A stretch of 64,000 nucleotides of DNA from Gautieria morchelliformis (GCA_015179125.1 WHVA01000171.1:62001-126000), one strand, 5' to 3'. Shown: positions 11,066 through 23,100, counted from the first letter of the stretch. Notes: generated by a model not told the origin, from the letters alone. A program made the numbers and translations.

Positions 11066-11365
11066 AAATGTCTGTGAAAGCCCAGTCAGCGTATAGGTCA
11101 GTGTTGTAGTACTGATAGGTGATGGCTGAGAGTGGGCAGCCTTGGACCATGCCTCGTCCTATCTCCCACATTTAGAGACATTCTCGAAGGGCATGGAACG
11201 TCATATCACTGATCGTCAAATCCTGCCATTCCAACAGGAGTCCAAATGCCCTCCATCACAGAAAAAGATTTACTGGAAGGGGAAGGAACCGCTGAGTGGA
11301 TGCTTATCGCTGATGAAGTGGATGGGTACGTACTGGTAGCAGAGACAAGTGAGGTCGAAGCAATC

Positions 11366-12930
11366 GAACCTTGATCCCTGGCTGAGGCAAGACGACGTCC
11401 TGACTGGCACCTATGGGAGACCGCCATTCATGAAGAGTTAGCAGTACTCCGTGATGCCGGGACTTGGAGACTCACCGAGGCCCCTAGCGGTGCAAACATC
11501 GTCGGGTCAAAATGGGTCTTTAGAGCAAAGAAGGATGCTGCGGGAAACATAGTCAGATATAAAGCCCGCCTTGTAGCACAAGGCTTCTCACAGGTACCTG
11601 GTGTCAATTATTTCGACACGTTTGCCCCCATAGCAAAACTAGCTTCGATCCGGACGGTACTGGCCTTGGCGGCTGCGAACGACATGGAGCTTCATCAAAT
11701 AGATATCAAGGGTGCGTACCTAAATGGAGAGTTCACCGAAAAAGAAACAATTTATATGTCTCAACCACCAGGGTATCCTGCGCCAAGCTCCTCAGGAAAA
11801 GTATGTCTCCTGAAAAAGACGTTGTATGGGTTAAAACAATCCGGTCATCGTTGGTATCAAAAACTTGTCGACATAATGCTCACCAGGTTACTCTTCTCCC
11901 GCTGCGACGTAGATCAGGCCGTTTTCTTTCGATGCACAAACAATGCCCTGACGATCGTCTTGGTACATGTTGACGACTGTACCATTGCTGCAACGTCGGA
12001 ACTGGCGGTAAAGCAATTCAAAACCGGCATCTCAAAGCATGTTGAAATCACTGACCTCGGCGAGCTGCATTGGCTATTAGGCATTGAAATCAAACAAGAC
12101 AGAGAAAGACGAACCGTACATCTTTCTCAATGGTCCTATGTGGAGTCAATTATACGAAGGTATAATTTCGAGGATCTCAAACCCATATCCATGCCGATGG
12201 ATCGTGGCCTATTTCTTCTATGTCACCAATCCCTAAGACCACGGCTGAATAGGCAAACATGCGAGACATACCTTATAGAGAGGCTGTTGGATAGCTCATG
12301 TATGCCGCTCTCGGAACCCGCCCTGATATTGCCTTCGCTGTACAAGCCGTATCCAGATATTCGACCAAGTTCGGCCCCGGTCACTGGAGTGCAGTCAAAC
12401 GAATTTTTCAGTACCTAAAGGGCTCTATGAATTTATGGTTGACTTATGGTCATACGAAAAATGAGCTGATCGGGTACGCTGATGCTGATGGCAGTACGGC
12501 CGAAGATAGGCATGCAATCTCGGGATACGCGTTCATCATCAACAGTGGAGCCGTATCCTGGAGCGCAAAGCGTCAGTCGATTGTGTCCCTTTCCATGATG
12601 GAAAGTGAATACGTAGCTGCTGCTCACGCCGCGAAAGAAGCCCTGTGGCTTCGGTCACTGATCGAACACCTTTTTGACAAAAAAATGTTACCCACGACGT
12701 TGTTTTCCGATAATCAATCTGCCATCGCGCTTGCCAAAGATCATCAATACCATGCCAGAACGAAACACATTGACGTACGATATCACTTTATTCGGTAGAT
12801 CATTGAGAAAGGCACGATTCGTTTGGTTTACTGCCCTACCGACGACATGGTAGCAGACACGCTTACCAAAGCATTGCCGTCTGTGAAAGTCAAACATTTT
12901 GCAGTTGAACTCGGGTTGACCACGGGTTGA
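11366..12930 (+). pseudogene. copia RT and RNase H
   Basis: From about 11375 the frame reads SLAEARRRPDWHLWETAI and then a long uninterrupted RT: SKWVFRAKKDAAGNIVRYKARLVAQGFSQ (split over the fingers), HQIDIKGAYLNGE with the first Asp, YGLKQSGHRWYQKL, and LVHVDDCTIAA with the catalytic Asp pair. A frameshift near 12235 leads into RNase H with YADADGST, MMESEYVAA and FSDNQSAIAL. A TAG replaces the usual Glu codon after YHFIR (12796-12798). The end reads VADTLTKALPS. A TGA at 11372 stands where Arg is common in the family. Confidence 0.85.
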
Positions 12931-12937
12931 GGGGGAG

Positions 12938-13274
12938 TGTAGGAGGAGAACGCATAAGCCAGGGGCAAACCGCGTCACCCCGTGTCACACCATTGTCACC
13001 ACATATGTGCAGTCTCATTGTTCCACTCATTTATTGTCCTATGTGCCTATTGTAGTTTACACTCCATTGTTCTTTTTACTATAAAGTAGGTAGCTAGAAG
13101 CCCTTCTTCCTCAGTACTTTGCACTCGAGCAACTACTGAGGTAAGACATTCGGCATATTTCTTATATTCATTTCACTTATACGCTTGTATAGATTACTCA
13201 CATAGGTGAACTTATATAGTACTTTGCACTCGAGCAACTACTGAGATTACTCGCATAGTCCATATATTCTCACA
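12938..13274 (+). repeat. copia 1 3' LTR
   Basis: The LTR starts TGTAGGAGGAGAAC directly after a polypurine tract and ends TTCTCACA, giving TG...CA. A TATA-like CTATAAAGTAGG lies at 13079. A 28-bp sequence beginning AGTACTTTGCACTCGAG occurs twice, at 13113-13140 and 13218-13245. That internal direct duplication is in the presumed R/U5 part. Confidence 0.8.
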
Positions 13275-13371
13275 TTATGAGTGTCGGCGATGGTGTAGGT
13301 GAGCGGGAGAGTCTGCTCTGTGGGATGGCTTGGTTGGGCGCCAAAGTCCCTATTCCCTGGGGCTGCGCGCC

Positions 13372-14114
13372 AACAGGGATTCTTAGAGGCCGCGGTAGCT
13401 TAGTGGTAAGCCTGCCCTGGGGGTTGAGCGTATAAGCTAAGGCTGAGCGTTCAATCCTGGCCCCTCCGGAGATAACACCCTAGACACTCTGGAAAAATTT
13501 CTACCACACCGATTGCCGATCACATCTGATTGCCTGCCCCAAATATGAATGGTGGTATACTCAACTATCCCTTCCAATTCAGAACCGACCCTTTAGGAAC
13601 ATGATGACACCTACTCCAATTATCTAATCCATCCAACCAACGCATTGGAGTACCGGGTACCCGTACTATCATGATTTGTCACACCAACAGCCGGAGGCTG
13701 GGCTGAAACATCGGCAGTAGACTGCAGCTGCTGCCACTCGTTGGGGTGCGGGAAAGGTGTCAAGGTGGTGTCGCAGCTGAGGGGTACAAACTGAAAGTAC
13801 ACATGGGTATTACATGCCCAAATAAGCCGTGGAAGGTCGATTACTATGTGGTTTATGGGTTGGACTGTTTGGCTTTAAAGGGGTGCTGAGGGGAGTATTG
13901 GCGTTTCGGAGGCATGATTATTATCCACACCCCGCCCACAATAGGCACGGACAAGCTCGGGGCCTTGCCCTAAGAGCACAAGCAGAGATAGAGAACGAAA
14001 GGCGAGAAGGAGAAAGACATAAGATAGAAAGCTGTATTTACCGTCTTACATAGGGCCTTGCCCCAAAAGACGTAAAGCATGGATTATAAAAAAAAAAAAA
14101 AAACAGGGATTCTT
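13372..14114 (+). mobile_element. SINE-like element: tRNA-like head, LINE tail, poly-A, 13-bp TSD
   Basis: The element body is 13385-14101. AACAGGGATTCTT is repeated exactly at 13372-13384 and 14102-14114, right against the element ends. The 5' end holds a tRNA-like sequence with A and B boxes (13396-13457). The last 160 bp (about 13935-14095) closely match the 3' UTR of the LINE L1c (24455-24610), including the ACATAGGGCCTTGCCCCAAAAGAC tail, and end in 15 A. About 450 bp in the middle match nothing else here. This is the structure of a tRNA-derived SINE that uses the LINE machinery. A template-switch chimera is the alternative. Confidence 0.7.
13396..13457 (+). promoter_or_regulatory. Pol III A and B boxes of the SINE head
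   Basis: TAGCTTAGTGG at 13396-13406 fits the A-box consensus. The flanking GCTT/AAGC can form a D-stem. GCGTTCAATCC at 13447-13457 fits the B box. The anticodon and T stems do not pair properly, so this is a tRNA-derived promoter rather than a working tRNA. Confidence 0.6.
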
Positions 14115-14649
14115 GGGGTGGCGGGCATTTTCCCGCGTGTGCGAGTAGAGAGAGGTTTAGTGTGTGTGGGATATGAAGAGTACTTAGCTTTCTTGGGCCT
14201 TTTTCACGAGTCTGGAGGGCAGAACTGGCCCTTTGAGCCATGGGAAAAATGTTGACGGTGTGGTATGGGTCCAAGAGAGCTCCACGATGGATGAGAGGGA
14301 ATGCTAGTTACCAGGCATATGCCAAAGCAATTTGCGTGGAAAGACCTAGGTATTACGATCATTCTAGCTGGCTGGATCAAAAAAAGGGAAATATTTACAG
14401 ATACTAATGGATTATCAATTATCGATTAGTACCCGGTGTCAGTATATGAATAAACTTTTTCAAACGTCTTATCGCAGGGTGACCGACTAGTATATATACA
14501 TGAATACCTAGTAATTATAATACGCAACACTGTGCGTCCAAACAAAGCGATTGATAGACAGACTCGTCGAGCTGAGCACATATATCCGTCCCGAAACGCA
14601 ACCGTTGCAAGGTACGGTCAATATAGTATCTACTACGGCGCCGCCAATG

Positions 14650-15800
14650 CCATCACCTGCCAATGCATTGTTTCACGGCGACCACAGGCGGCTTAACGTC
14701 CTTGGAAGAGAGACTCTGCATGCGGATGCCTGACAACGGATAGCTTGCGTTCTGACCACTTTGAAGTCTGGCAGAACCGTAGTGGTTGAACATGTTGAGA
14801 AGCAGGCGGCAGCCCATAGTGCAAGGTATTGCAAATTCCAATCTTGAAATGATGTCACTACCATCTCTTCTGATCAAAAAGGAGAAGTGACCTACCCAAT
14901 GGGCATTAGTAGAACATTACGAGGTGCCAGGTAAAACGCCAGCAAGTTCATAAGATGCACAGCCAAGATACTGCGAAGCACACGTCACTATTGTGCCGGA
15001 GCAAGAAGACATTGATATTACCAGAAAAAGTAGATTAAACTAGCTCAATGTCAGAGGGGCTAGACGAAAATGTTTAGACAGACAAAAGGCTGACCTGTCT
15101 TGGACGAGGCGCTTCAGTTGGGATGAAGCAATTTCGTTCCTGCACCTGTCCCACAGTTTGTAAAGCATGAAAAGGCATAGGACGACTGCGTTTGCAAGGG
15201 AAGGAACGAAAGAAGCCGCTAAATTTCTTGACGCCGAAGGAATGAAGCAGCCAGTCAAGTTGTGAACAAGAGGTAATCCCACACCTGTCGGACGATTAGA
15301 AATGAGCGGGCAGGATGTTGATGTGGGGGTCCTCACCAGCCGACATGTAGAACACAAAAAGGACTATAGTGACAGCAGTTGTAATTAATTGGAAACCAAC
15401 CATGCCATATAAAAGTTGTTTGTTGCGATTATACACAGCATAGACCTGTGAATCAATTACGTCCCAGTGTCTGAATGTATGCAATAGAGAACATACACGG
15501 ATCAGTAGAATGACTGAATTGCTTAAGGTTAGTCATATTTACAGTAAAATAATATGTATGAACTTGTCTGTACTCACTATCTACACTGACAATTGCAATT
15601 AAACCGCTGGTACTTGTGTCAATCCGAGTCCATACAATGCATCAAAGATGGACGCACGACACAGCTTCCAACCAAAAATAGGCACTGCAGCTGGAGTAAT
15701 AACATTCTAGTGCGGTGTTATAATACTGACATTTTCTGCACTTACAACTGTGAACGGAGGAATTGATAAGCAGTATATCACATTGATCACGTTAATCTTA
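14650..15800 (-). pseudogene. DUF6533-like multi-span membrane protein, copy 1
   Basis: On the minus strand one exon encodes SQVYAVYNRNKQLLYGMVGF plus a hydrophobic helix ending FYMSAG. A 52-nt GT-AG intron follows (about 15343-15292), and the frame continues as VGLPLVHNLTGCF...SLANAVVLCLFMLYKLW. Further downstream is FAIPCTMGCRLLLNM, which resembles the final membrane segment of fungal DUF6533 proteins. An upstream exon may be the CSAYFWLEAVSC stretch near 15680. The exact exon set is uncertain, and the DUF6533 N-terminal domain is not visible here. The copies at 53630 and 59060 keep the same intron position. The function of this family is not known. Confidence 0.5.
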
Positions 15801-16513
15801 CGCGCACACCTTATTCGGCAGGGATCCATGAAACGTCACTTCATCCCGACATTGTCTGTTAACTTCATATGGAGAGTCGAAGACACAGACGGACCTGTGA
15901 CTTGAATGATAAGGGAGGAAAGTCCAAAATAACGAGTCTATGGGCATTGAGAGTTTTATGGCCGTACTTCAAGAAAACCACAGGCAGTACAGACTGACCC
16001 ATAGAAACAGTAGCTTTCCAAATGTGCGCGGGCCCCTCCAAATATTCATGACCTGAAGTTTGTTTCAGAAATAAGATGACGACTTGCAAACGCCGAACTA
16101 ACCTCAGCATCGAACGTTATGGCTGTCTGGTATTAGTGAATGGTTTCGAACATCAAAAATTCCCCTCACCATGGTCATACAGGAGGACCATCAACGATGC
16201 GAGCGCTGAGTACTCCGCAAGGGTTAGGTCTGCTTTAAGGACGCATTAATTAGATGCATCCATCTCTTGCGTATTAGCACTGGCCTGATTTTGCCATTAT
16301 AACAAATGATTTAGAAGCGACAGACATTGCACACACAAGAATGAGGTAGGTAGATTCCAGGTAAAGAGGGACTCTGACCGTTAATTATTATACCCGGACT
16401 TGACATTATTGATATGGAGTCGTTATCCATCACTTGCGATACCGACTCACCATGAAGTTCAATCGTTGCATAAGTAATGCGCGCGTGAGCTTTGAGTACT
16501 TAGGTGACGCCTA

Positions 16514-16590
16514 GAGAACCCGTCAATTAAAGGGTCGATCTCGAGTGAGACCGCCTCACTCGAGATCGACCCTTTAATTGACGGGTTCTC
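16514..16590. repeat. perfect 36-bp inverted repeat with 5-nt loop
   Basis: Arms at 16514-16549 and 16555-16590 are exact reverse complements, separated by ACCGC. The paralogous site in repeat S copy 2 (about 55515-55550) has only one arm. A single-stranded form would make a strong hairpin. It could be a terminator-like structure, but a replication template switch explains it better. Confidence 0.9.
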
Positions 16591-17612
16591 AGAGGCGTGA
16601 CACCCGATTCCTGACAGCGAACGAGGGTCGCCGCGTTAAGGTCTGGAGCTGTATAAGATATCCAGGTAGCAGTTCAAGTGTTATATTCCCGGCATTGATC
16701 ACAGCGACTTTTCCATTGGTATAGTTCTGGACCCTGGTGTCACGACTGTCTTTGTAAACATTGAACGGTAGTTGCCTTGATCGAAGAAAGAGATGATACT
16801 GTGCTGTTTGTGGGTCACATTCGCAGCCCGATCGACTTCGACATATGCATGCATCTTGAACTTCTCATCCCCTCAAGGCACTCAAATAAATGTCTCTACC
16901 AAACAAATTCGAATACGGATTACAATAGAAGTGTGTTCACAACCTCCAAGTAGCTGTCTGAGTACGGGCCATTGGCACATGATGCTGGGAAAGAAGTACT
17001 GTGGCTAGTACTTCGGTTCTCGAGCGTTCCCGACGCGACAAGAGGGTTGAAGGAACTGAGCCAGCTCGGATAGATTGGGCTATTTGGTACAGTTCATTCA
17101 CTCGTGTATCACCTGCTGACAGTGATGATCATCTTCTCGTGCTCTAGTAGAGTCCTCTGATGGCAGGGTTCCCGGTTGAACGTTAAACTGTAGGTACTTA
17201 CCATGGGACTTAAAGACTGAGTACGTGATCTAATAAGCCAGAGATGGTCACTATAAGATGCAAGTATGTATACATAATATGCCTCCGGTGAAAGCCTTTA
17301 GATGTTCAACTTCAAATGATTGACTGCCATTCTTCAGTGGTTTTCAGTAGCCCATCCCACCTCCCGCCACTCCAGTGCTTCACTCTGTTCCCCCTTGCAA
17401 GATGATCTTGGTCTGATTTTGTAACTCACCACAACACCCAGTCGGTGCTGTCCTCTTCCTCCACATCCCCTGTCCTTGAAATTACAACATGTGCACTGTT
17501 ATGAAATCCAAGGGTGTAATTAGCTAAGTATTCTATGATTTCACACTCAAAGAGATGCAATAATTTGGCTATAAGGGCAACCTAGGCAGATGCTCTACAC
17601 TCAAGAGGTGAA

Positions 17613-17689
17613 CTGGCAAAGGGGGATCCAAAGTAAGATAGAGAAGTATATACACGACACAGACATACCTGGCAAAGGGGGATCCAAAG
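17613..17689. repeat. 21-bp direct repeats upstream of L1c ORF1
   Basis: A 21-bp sequence beginning CTGGCAAAGGGGGATCC occurs at 17613-17633 and 17669-17689, 56 bp apart. They lie just ahead of the ORF1 leader of L1c and may belong to its 5' UTR/promoter. The 17280-17610 stretch before them shows no gene. Confidence 0.6.
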
Positions 17690-17895
17690 AGAAAACTCTA
17701 AGGAACCCCTTCACCACCTAGCTACAACTATAAGTAAGCTCGGGAAAAACTTTCTCACACCCACCATAACACCCAAAAACACAAAAACACTTTTTCATAT
17801 GCACACACGACAGATAGAACACACATACAGTATCGCAGACACACCTACGCGACTGTAAAAACCACTTCTACAAAAAGAAGCGAGCCAAAAGGGTC

Positions 17896-20153
17896 ATGCC
17901 GCCGAGTGCAGACCCACCGATGCATACTGCGTCCCAACGCAAAATGTGAGCCAGCAACCAGCAGAGTGGGAGCAAGTCCAGAGCAGAGCTTCTTGCAGAC
18001 CCTTACATGGCAGTATGGACCAAAGAAGGGGCACGTAGCTTCCTGGACAAGCAAGGCTTCTGCCCGAAGGAAGACAGCCTGTCGACGGGGCTGCTCAGCT
18101 ACATACTGCTATCGTTGGCACACAGTACGACGGGAAAAACCCTGCAGGAGGGCATAAGGTCAGTAGCGGTGCTCATGGTGGACGAAGTGGCCAAGGGAGT
18201 TGGAGAGGTGGCTCTGCAGTACGTCAAAGAGAAGCTGGGCCGACCATAGAAAACGTGGAGGCAGTGACAGAGATGGCGAGGAACTTGACGGAGTTTGCTC
18301 AGGAGCTGGTGAAGGGGGTAAACAGGCGAATGGAGGAAGCAAATGAAGCACAAGAGGAAGAGGGTATGGGGGTCGGGAGAGGAGCACCAAGAACGACCTA
18401 TGCGGTGGCACTACGAGGCAACATACCGTTATCACACCCCAACAACCTTGCCAGAGCAAAGGCATGACAAGGCCAGATTTTGATCGATAGTGACCTGAGG
18501 GCAGAACAAAACATGCTAGCCACTCTATCGGAGCAAGAACTGGTAGCAAAGGCTAACGAAGCCATGGATCAGCTGGATCGCACAGACGACACTAGCGGGG
18601 TGTGTTTTGTAGGGGCCAAAAAGCTCACAAACGGAGGGATAATTTTCAAGTTGCACATGGCAGTCGCAGTGATGTGGGTGCAGACTCACAAGAGGGAATT
18701 CCTGGAGAAGTTCAGTGGAACGGCAATCATCAAAGGCAGAGTGGTGTCGGTCATAGTGGAGTACATGCCGCTTACCCATTCCCCAGAAGCTCTCGCTGAA
18801 CTTCGAAAAATCGAACACGACTCGATGCTGCCGGACAATACCCTCATATTGACAAGGTGGATCAAGCCTATCCACCGGAGAACAGAAGGACAAAGATCGG
18901 CGCACATCATCGTGAGATTTGCAACCACAGAAGCAGCAAACCCGAGCATTAGAGATGGGATGATAATAGCGGGCAAATGTACCTGGGTGAGAAGAATGAA
19001 AAAGGAACCCAGACCGTGCCTGAAATGTCAGGAGGATGTTTATAAATGTCATATATATATATATATAGCTTAGCTCCTCTATATTTCATAAAATATATCA
19101 AAATTGAGGCAGTTGCCGGCACCTGTAAGGCATGCTTAATCCTAGCCCCAAAGTTCTTTCTCACAGTCTGCTGCTCCCCTAGGAAAGGGTGTATACCCCA
19201 TTGTCTAAACATCAATAGTTACACATCTTTGTACTATACATGCATATTATTTTAAACATACCTTCTAATCAGATCTCTCAACCATATATAATAATATAGT
19301 ACAGGTATTGTCCATACTTGCTTCTATATTCTGTGATTGTACATCTAACATGTTTCATATATACTTTTAATATATAGTTATCCACATCCTCTCTGAAATT
19401 GCTCTGTTATATCAATACACACCATGCTTTAGCACATACAACCATATTTTTAAAATGTCAGAACATTCAAAAAGATTTAGGATGTCCACAATATACAAGT
19501 TGCTCAAAATGATGGATTATGAATTTGGTTAGGGTTGATATTTTAAAAGATATATCCTAGAAGAATATACATTGTTGTCAATGTGAACATCCTCCTCAGA
19601 AGCACAACACTAGACATATGGCTGCAGAGTGCACGGAGCAGGAGAAGTGCGGCACATGGGGCAAACCCCACCAGACAGCAGAATGCGAGGAGCTGGACAT
19701 GAATAAATTCAAGTGTATAAACTGTGATGAATATGGGCATGTGGCGTGGGACCAGACTTGCCCCAAGTTCAAGGCAGTGTGCCAAACGACAGAAAGGATG
19801 GATGCAGAACATACATACAAATATTTCCCTGGAGACAGCCCCTGGACTTGGGAACAACAAGGGGACGTGGGGCACGTGGAGGACGTGGGAGAGCTGCTAA
19901 AGAGACTTAACGAGAAAGAGGTGACCAGGAGACAGAACACAGAGATGCAACAACACGGGGAGTGGACTGTAGCTAGAAGGGGAAGGAGGCAATTGGAGGG
20001 AAACAGGGGAGGCAACCCACTGTGGGAACATCGCGACGCTGGCTGGGAGAGTGGGGAATGCCGGCAGACATGGCTGGATGAATACAGCATAAGGGGAGAG
20101 CCACTCGAACGGCAACAGCAGGGAGACAATGACTTGAACTTATACCACAGATG
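17896..20153 (+). pseudogene. LINE ORF1 (gag-like, zinc knuckles), L1c
   Basis: The frame begins MPPSADPPMHT at 17896, has a TGA at 17947, then reads MAVWTKEGARSFLDKQGF. A frameshift near 18250 leads to TIENVEAVTEMARNLTEFAQ. TYAVALRG and NNLARAKA mark the usual gag core, then a TGA at 18465 replaces an expected Arg. The next 197 residues run to the first zinc knuckle, which starts CLKC. The 565-bp MITE splits this knuckle. After it the frame resumes with the His/Cys half, then CGTWGKPHQTAEC and CINCDEYGHVAWDQTC. The tail is polar. It would bind LINE RNA. It is now non-functional. Confidence 0.8.
19028..19598. mobile_element. 565-bp MITE, copy 1, inserted in LINE ORF1 (TSD TCA)
   Basis: The element is 19031-19595. 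It begins GGAGGATGTTTATAA and ends GTGAACATCCTCC, with TCA at 19028-19030 and 19596-19598. Removing the element and one TCA joins CLKC to its matching His/Cys half in frame, so the boundaries are firm. It is AT-rich and non-coding. Copy 2 is at 43528-44096. The termini resemble those of the long-TIR transposon at 36663-47117. Confidence 0.9.
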
Positions 20154-23100
20154 AGTGAGGACAACGCCCCCAGGAAACACTTGCGAGTCAGACAACAGAA
20201 CGTGAACAAATCGCTCACAGTGACCGTGGATCTTCTAGCTAAGTGCAACCCCAACATATATGATATAGTGGCGATACAAGAGCCATACATTGATTTTTTT
20301 TGGAAATGCCATAGCTATGCCGCACTGGTATATGATATATCTGAACACGCACTTCAAAGACAAAACCAAACAAACAAGGTCCATGATACTTATCAACAAA
20401 GACACAATCATGAACAATTGGACGGCCGTGGACATAGGAACACCAGACATAACAGCGGTCAAGATAAAGACCAGCGCTGGTAACCTACTAATATACAATA
20501 TATATTGCGACTGCACCCATTCTAACAGCATAAGAGACCTGCAAAAACACATAAGGAATAACGAGAAAAGGGACTGGGGGCAGGACGACGAGGTGTGTGG
20601 CAGTGTATGGCTGGGGATTTCAATTGGCATCACCCAATGTGGGACGAGAAAAAGAACTCGCACCTTTTTACCTGCAACAACCTGGACAAGGCGCAGCTGC
20701 TGCTAAACACGATCACGGACCATGACATGCAGATGGCCTACCGAAAGAGATACCAACGCTAAGGGCCATGACTACTTGGAATCACACGCGAACTGACAAT
20801 GTTTTCATTTCCACAGAAATGCTCAAACAACTCATCAGCTGCAGAACCATACCAGAAGACCAACCAGCCAAGAGCGATCACTTTCCCGTTGACACGATGA
20901 TAGATATTTTGCTCAGGAAGATTGAATATGCCCCCAAATCCAACTTCAGACAGGCCGACTGGAAGGAGTTCAACAAGGAACTCGGAGCCAGCCTGAAAGA
21001 CAGGATCAGCGACCCAGCACCAGGGGACAAGGTGCATTTCCAAAGAAACCTCGAAATACTCATGAAGGTCATCATGGAAATGGTGGAGGAGCTGGTGCCC
21101 AAAACTAAGTTGTCTCCGTACATGAAGCGATGGTGGTCGCTTGAGCTGACTAAAGCCAGAGCGGAAGCTAGGAGAATGGGGAGAAAAGTGTATGCCAGGC
21201 GGCATGACCTCACAGATGTGGCACACAAAGAATACAGAAGTGCGAGGAGTAGCTACGCGAACAAAATAGAAAAGGCGAAACGGGAGCATTGGGAGGCATT
21301 CCTGGAGGAGGTCAACCAGAAGACAGTGTGGACGGCCCACAAGTATGCCTCAGCAGACACAACTGATGGAGCACGGACGTTAATACCAACCCTCATGGCT
21401 AAAAGGGACGATGGGTCCAAGTGGGTAGCGGACACCAACAAGCAGAAAGCCGACATGCTTTTCAGCATGTTCTTCCCAGAGGTGAGAGCAGATGCTGAGG
21501 CAGTACAGGAGGGCTACCAATACCCACAACCGGTCTTCAATTATGCTCCAATCATGGACGAACAAATCAGGAGAGCAGTGGAAAGACTTAACCCTTTCAA
21601 GGCTCCCAGAACGAATGGTATCCCTAATGTCTTAATAAAGCAGTGCATTGATACACTCCTACCCTATATAAGTGCTCTGCAAGCCAGGGAAGAGTGACTA
21701 CACACTGCCAGGGTCGTATAGGCCCATAGTCCTACTGGACACAATAGGGAAGGTCCTCTCAGCCTGTGTAGCAGAACACATCGTCAAAATGACGAAACAG
21801 TACCATCTGCTCCCAGAGAATCACTTCGGCTGCAGACCAGGATGTACCACCACCGATGCTATTCACTACACCGTTGCTGCAGCCAAGGATGCCTGGAGGA
21901 AGGGAAGAGTGTTGGGACTGCTGTTTTTGGATATTAAGGGGGCTTTCCCCAGCATTGTGTTGGATCAACTGACACATAACATGCACTGCAGGGGAATACC
22001 ACAGGAATATACCAAATGGATATGAAGAAGGGTGGAAGACAGGGCGACCACAATCAGCTTCGACAACTTCAGCGCTCCAGCCAGAGTGGTTGGCCGAGGG
22101 ATGGACCAGGGGTGTCCAATCTCTGCCATAGCATATCAGTTTTATAATGCAGACTTACTCGAGACAATCAACCAGAAGAATGGGGAAGATTATGTAGGTT
22201 TCGTCGACGACACTATGTTGATGGCGGAAGGAAAAGACTTACAGGAGGCCTTCAACAAGTTGAGGAACGTCATGTGCAGAAAGGATGGAGCCAGCAACTG
22301 GGCAGAGCAGCACCAGTGTACCTTTGTGGTGACAAGTTTGGGCTCATGGGACCCACCAGGAGATGGGAGCGGGAGCTGGGAAAGCCTAAAAAGAGCAGGC
22401 CGATAACCAGGCCATCCATAATGATAGGTCAACAGGTCATAGAGCCCATAGCCACCCACAAGTTCTTAGGTGTGATCATCAACCAGGAACCGTGTTTCAA
22501 GGAGCATACCAACTACGTGCTAAAGAAGGGGGACATGTACATTGCGCAGTACAAGAGAACTCGCAAAGCCGACAAAAGGGACAACAGCTAAGTACATGAG
22601 AAGATTCTACCTAGCTGTAGTGATCCCTAGAATGCTGTATGCCGCTGATATATTCCTCATCCCAGGCACAAGGCACAGCAAAGGGACGAAAGGGAACATA
22701 AACAAGCTCGCGAGAGTACAGACAGGCTGTGATCTCCATAACAGGAGCAATGAGCACGACGGCGAACGACGTACTTGATGCCCATGCCAATCTCCACCTG
22801 TTCCCCCTGTTGGTTGTGAAGCTCATTCACCGGGTGGCAACGAGAATCGCCTGCTTACCGCCAACCGACCCCTTGGCACCAAAGGCACGCAAAGCAGCAG
22901 CGAGATACGTACAGAGACATAGATCGCCACTCCATGAAATTTTTCATGCTTTTGAGATACAGCCAGAGGTGATGGAAAAAATCCAAACGGTCATGCACGG
23001 GCCAAAATGGACACCGTCCTTCCAGATACGTATACCTAAGGACAAGCAGCAAACAATTGACGAGCTCATGACAGATCCTGTGGAAGTCGTAGTGTACATG

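Larger units (their letters stand above)
10438..13274 (+). mobile_element. copia element 1, 5'-truncated, with 3' LTR
   Basis: This Ty1/copia remnant starts within the integrase and runs through RT, RNase H, a polypurine tract (GAGGGGGAG at 12929-12937) and a 3' LTR (12938-13274). Gag, protease and the catalytic first half of integrase are missing. It truncates L1b on its left. A 93-bp inverted piece of LINE RT is present at about 11076-11168. Confidence 0.85.
14428..17270. repeat. repeat S, copy 1 (segmental duplication)
   Basis: From CCCGGTGTCAGTATATGAAT onward this region aligns, with many small differences, to 53412-55990. Parts also match 59080-59780, and 1623-1639 plus 2919-3059. It carries a decayed membrane-protein gene on the minus strand and, further right, sequence with no clear gene. 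It has no terminal repeats that I can see, so it may be a duplicated host locus rather than a transposon. Confidence 0.65.

Noticed and set aside
13388..13468. Functional tRNA gene
   Set aside because: The D-stem and A/B boxes fit, but the anticodon, T and acceptor stems do not pair and no valid anticodon loop could be placed. It is better explained as the head of a SINE-like element.
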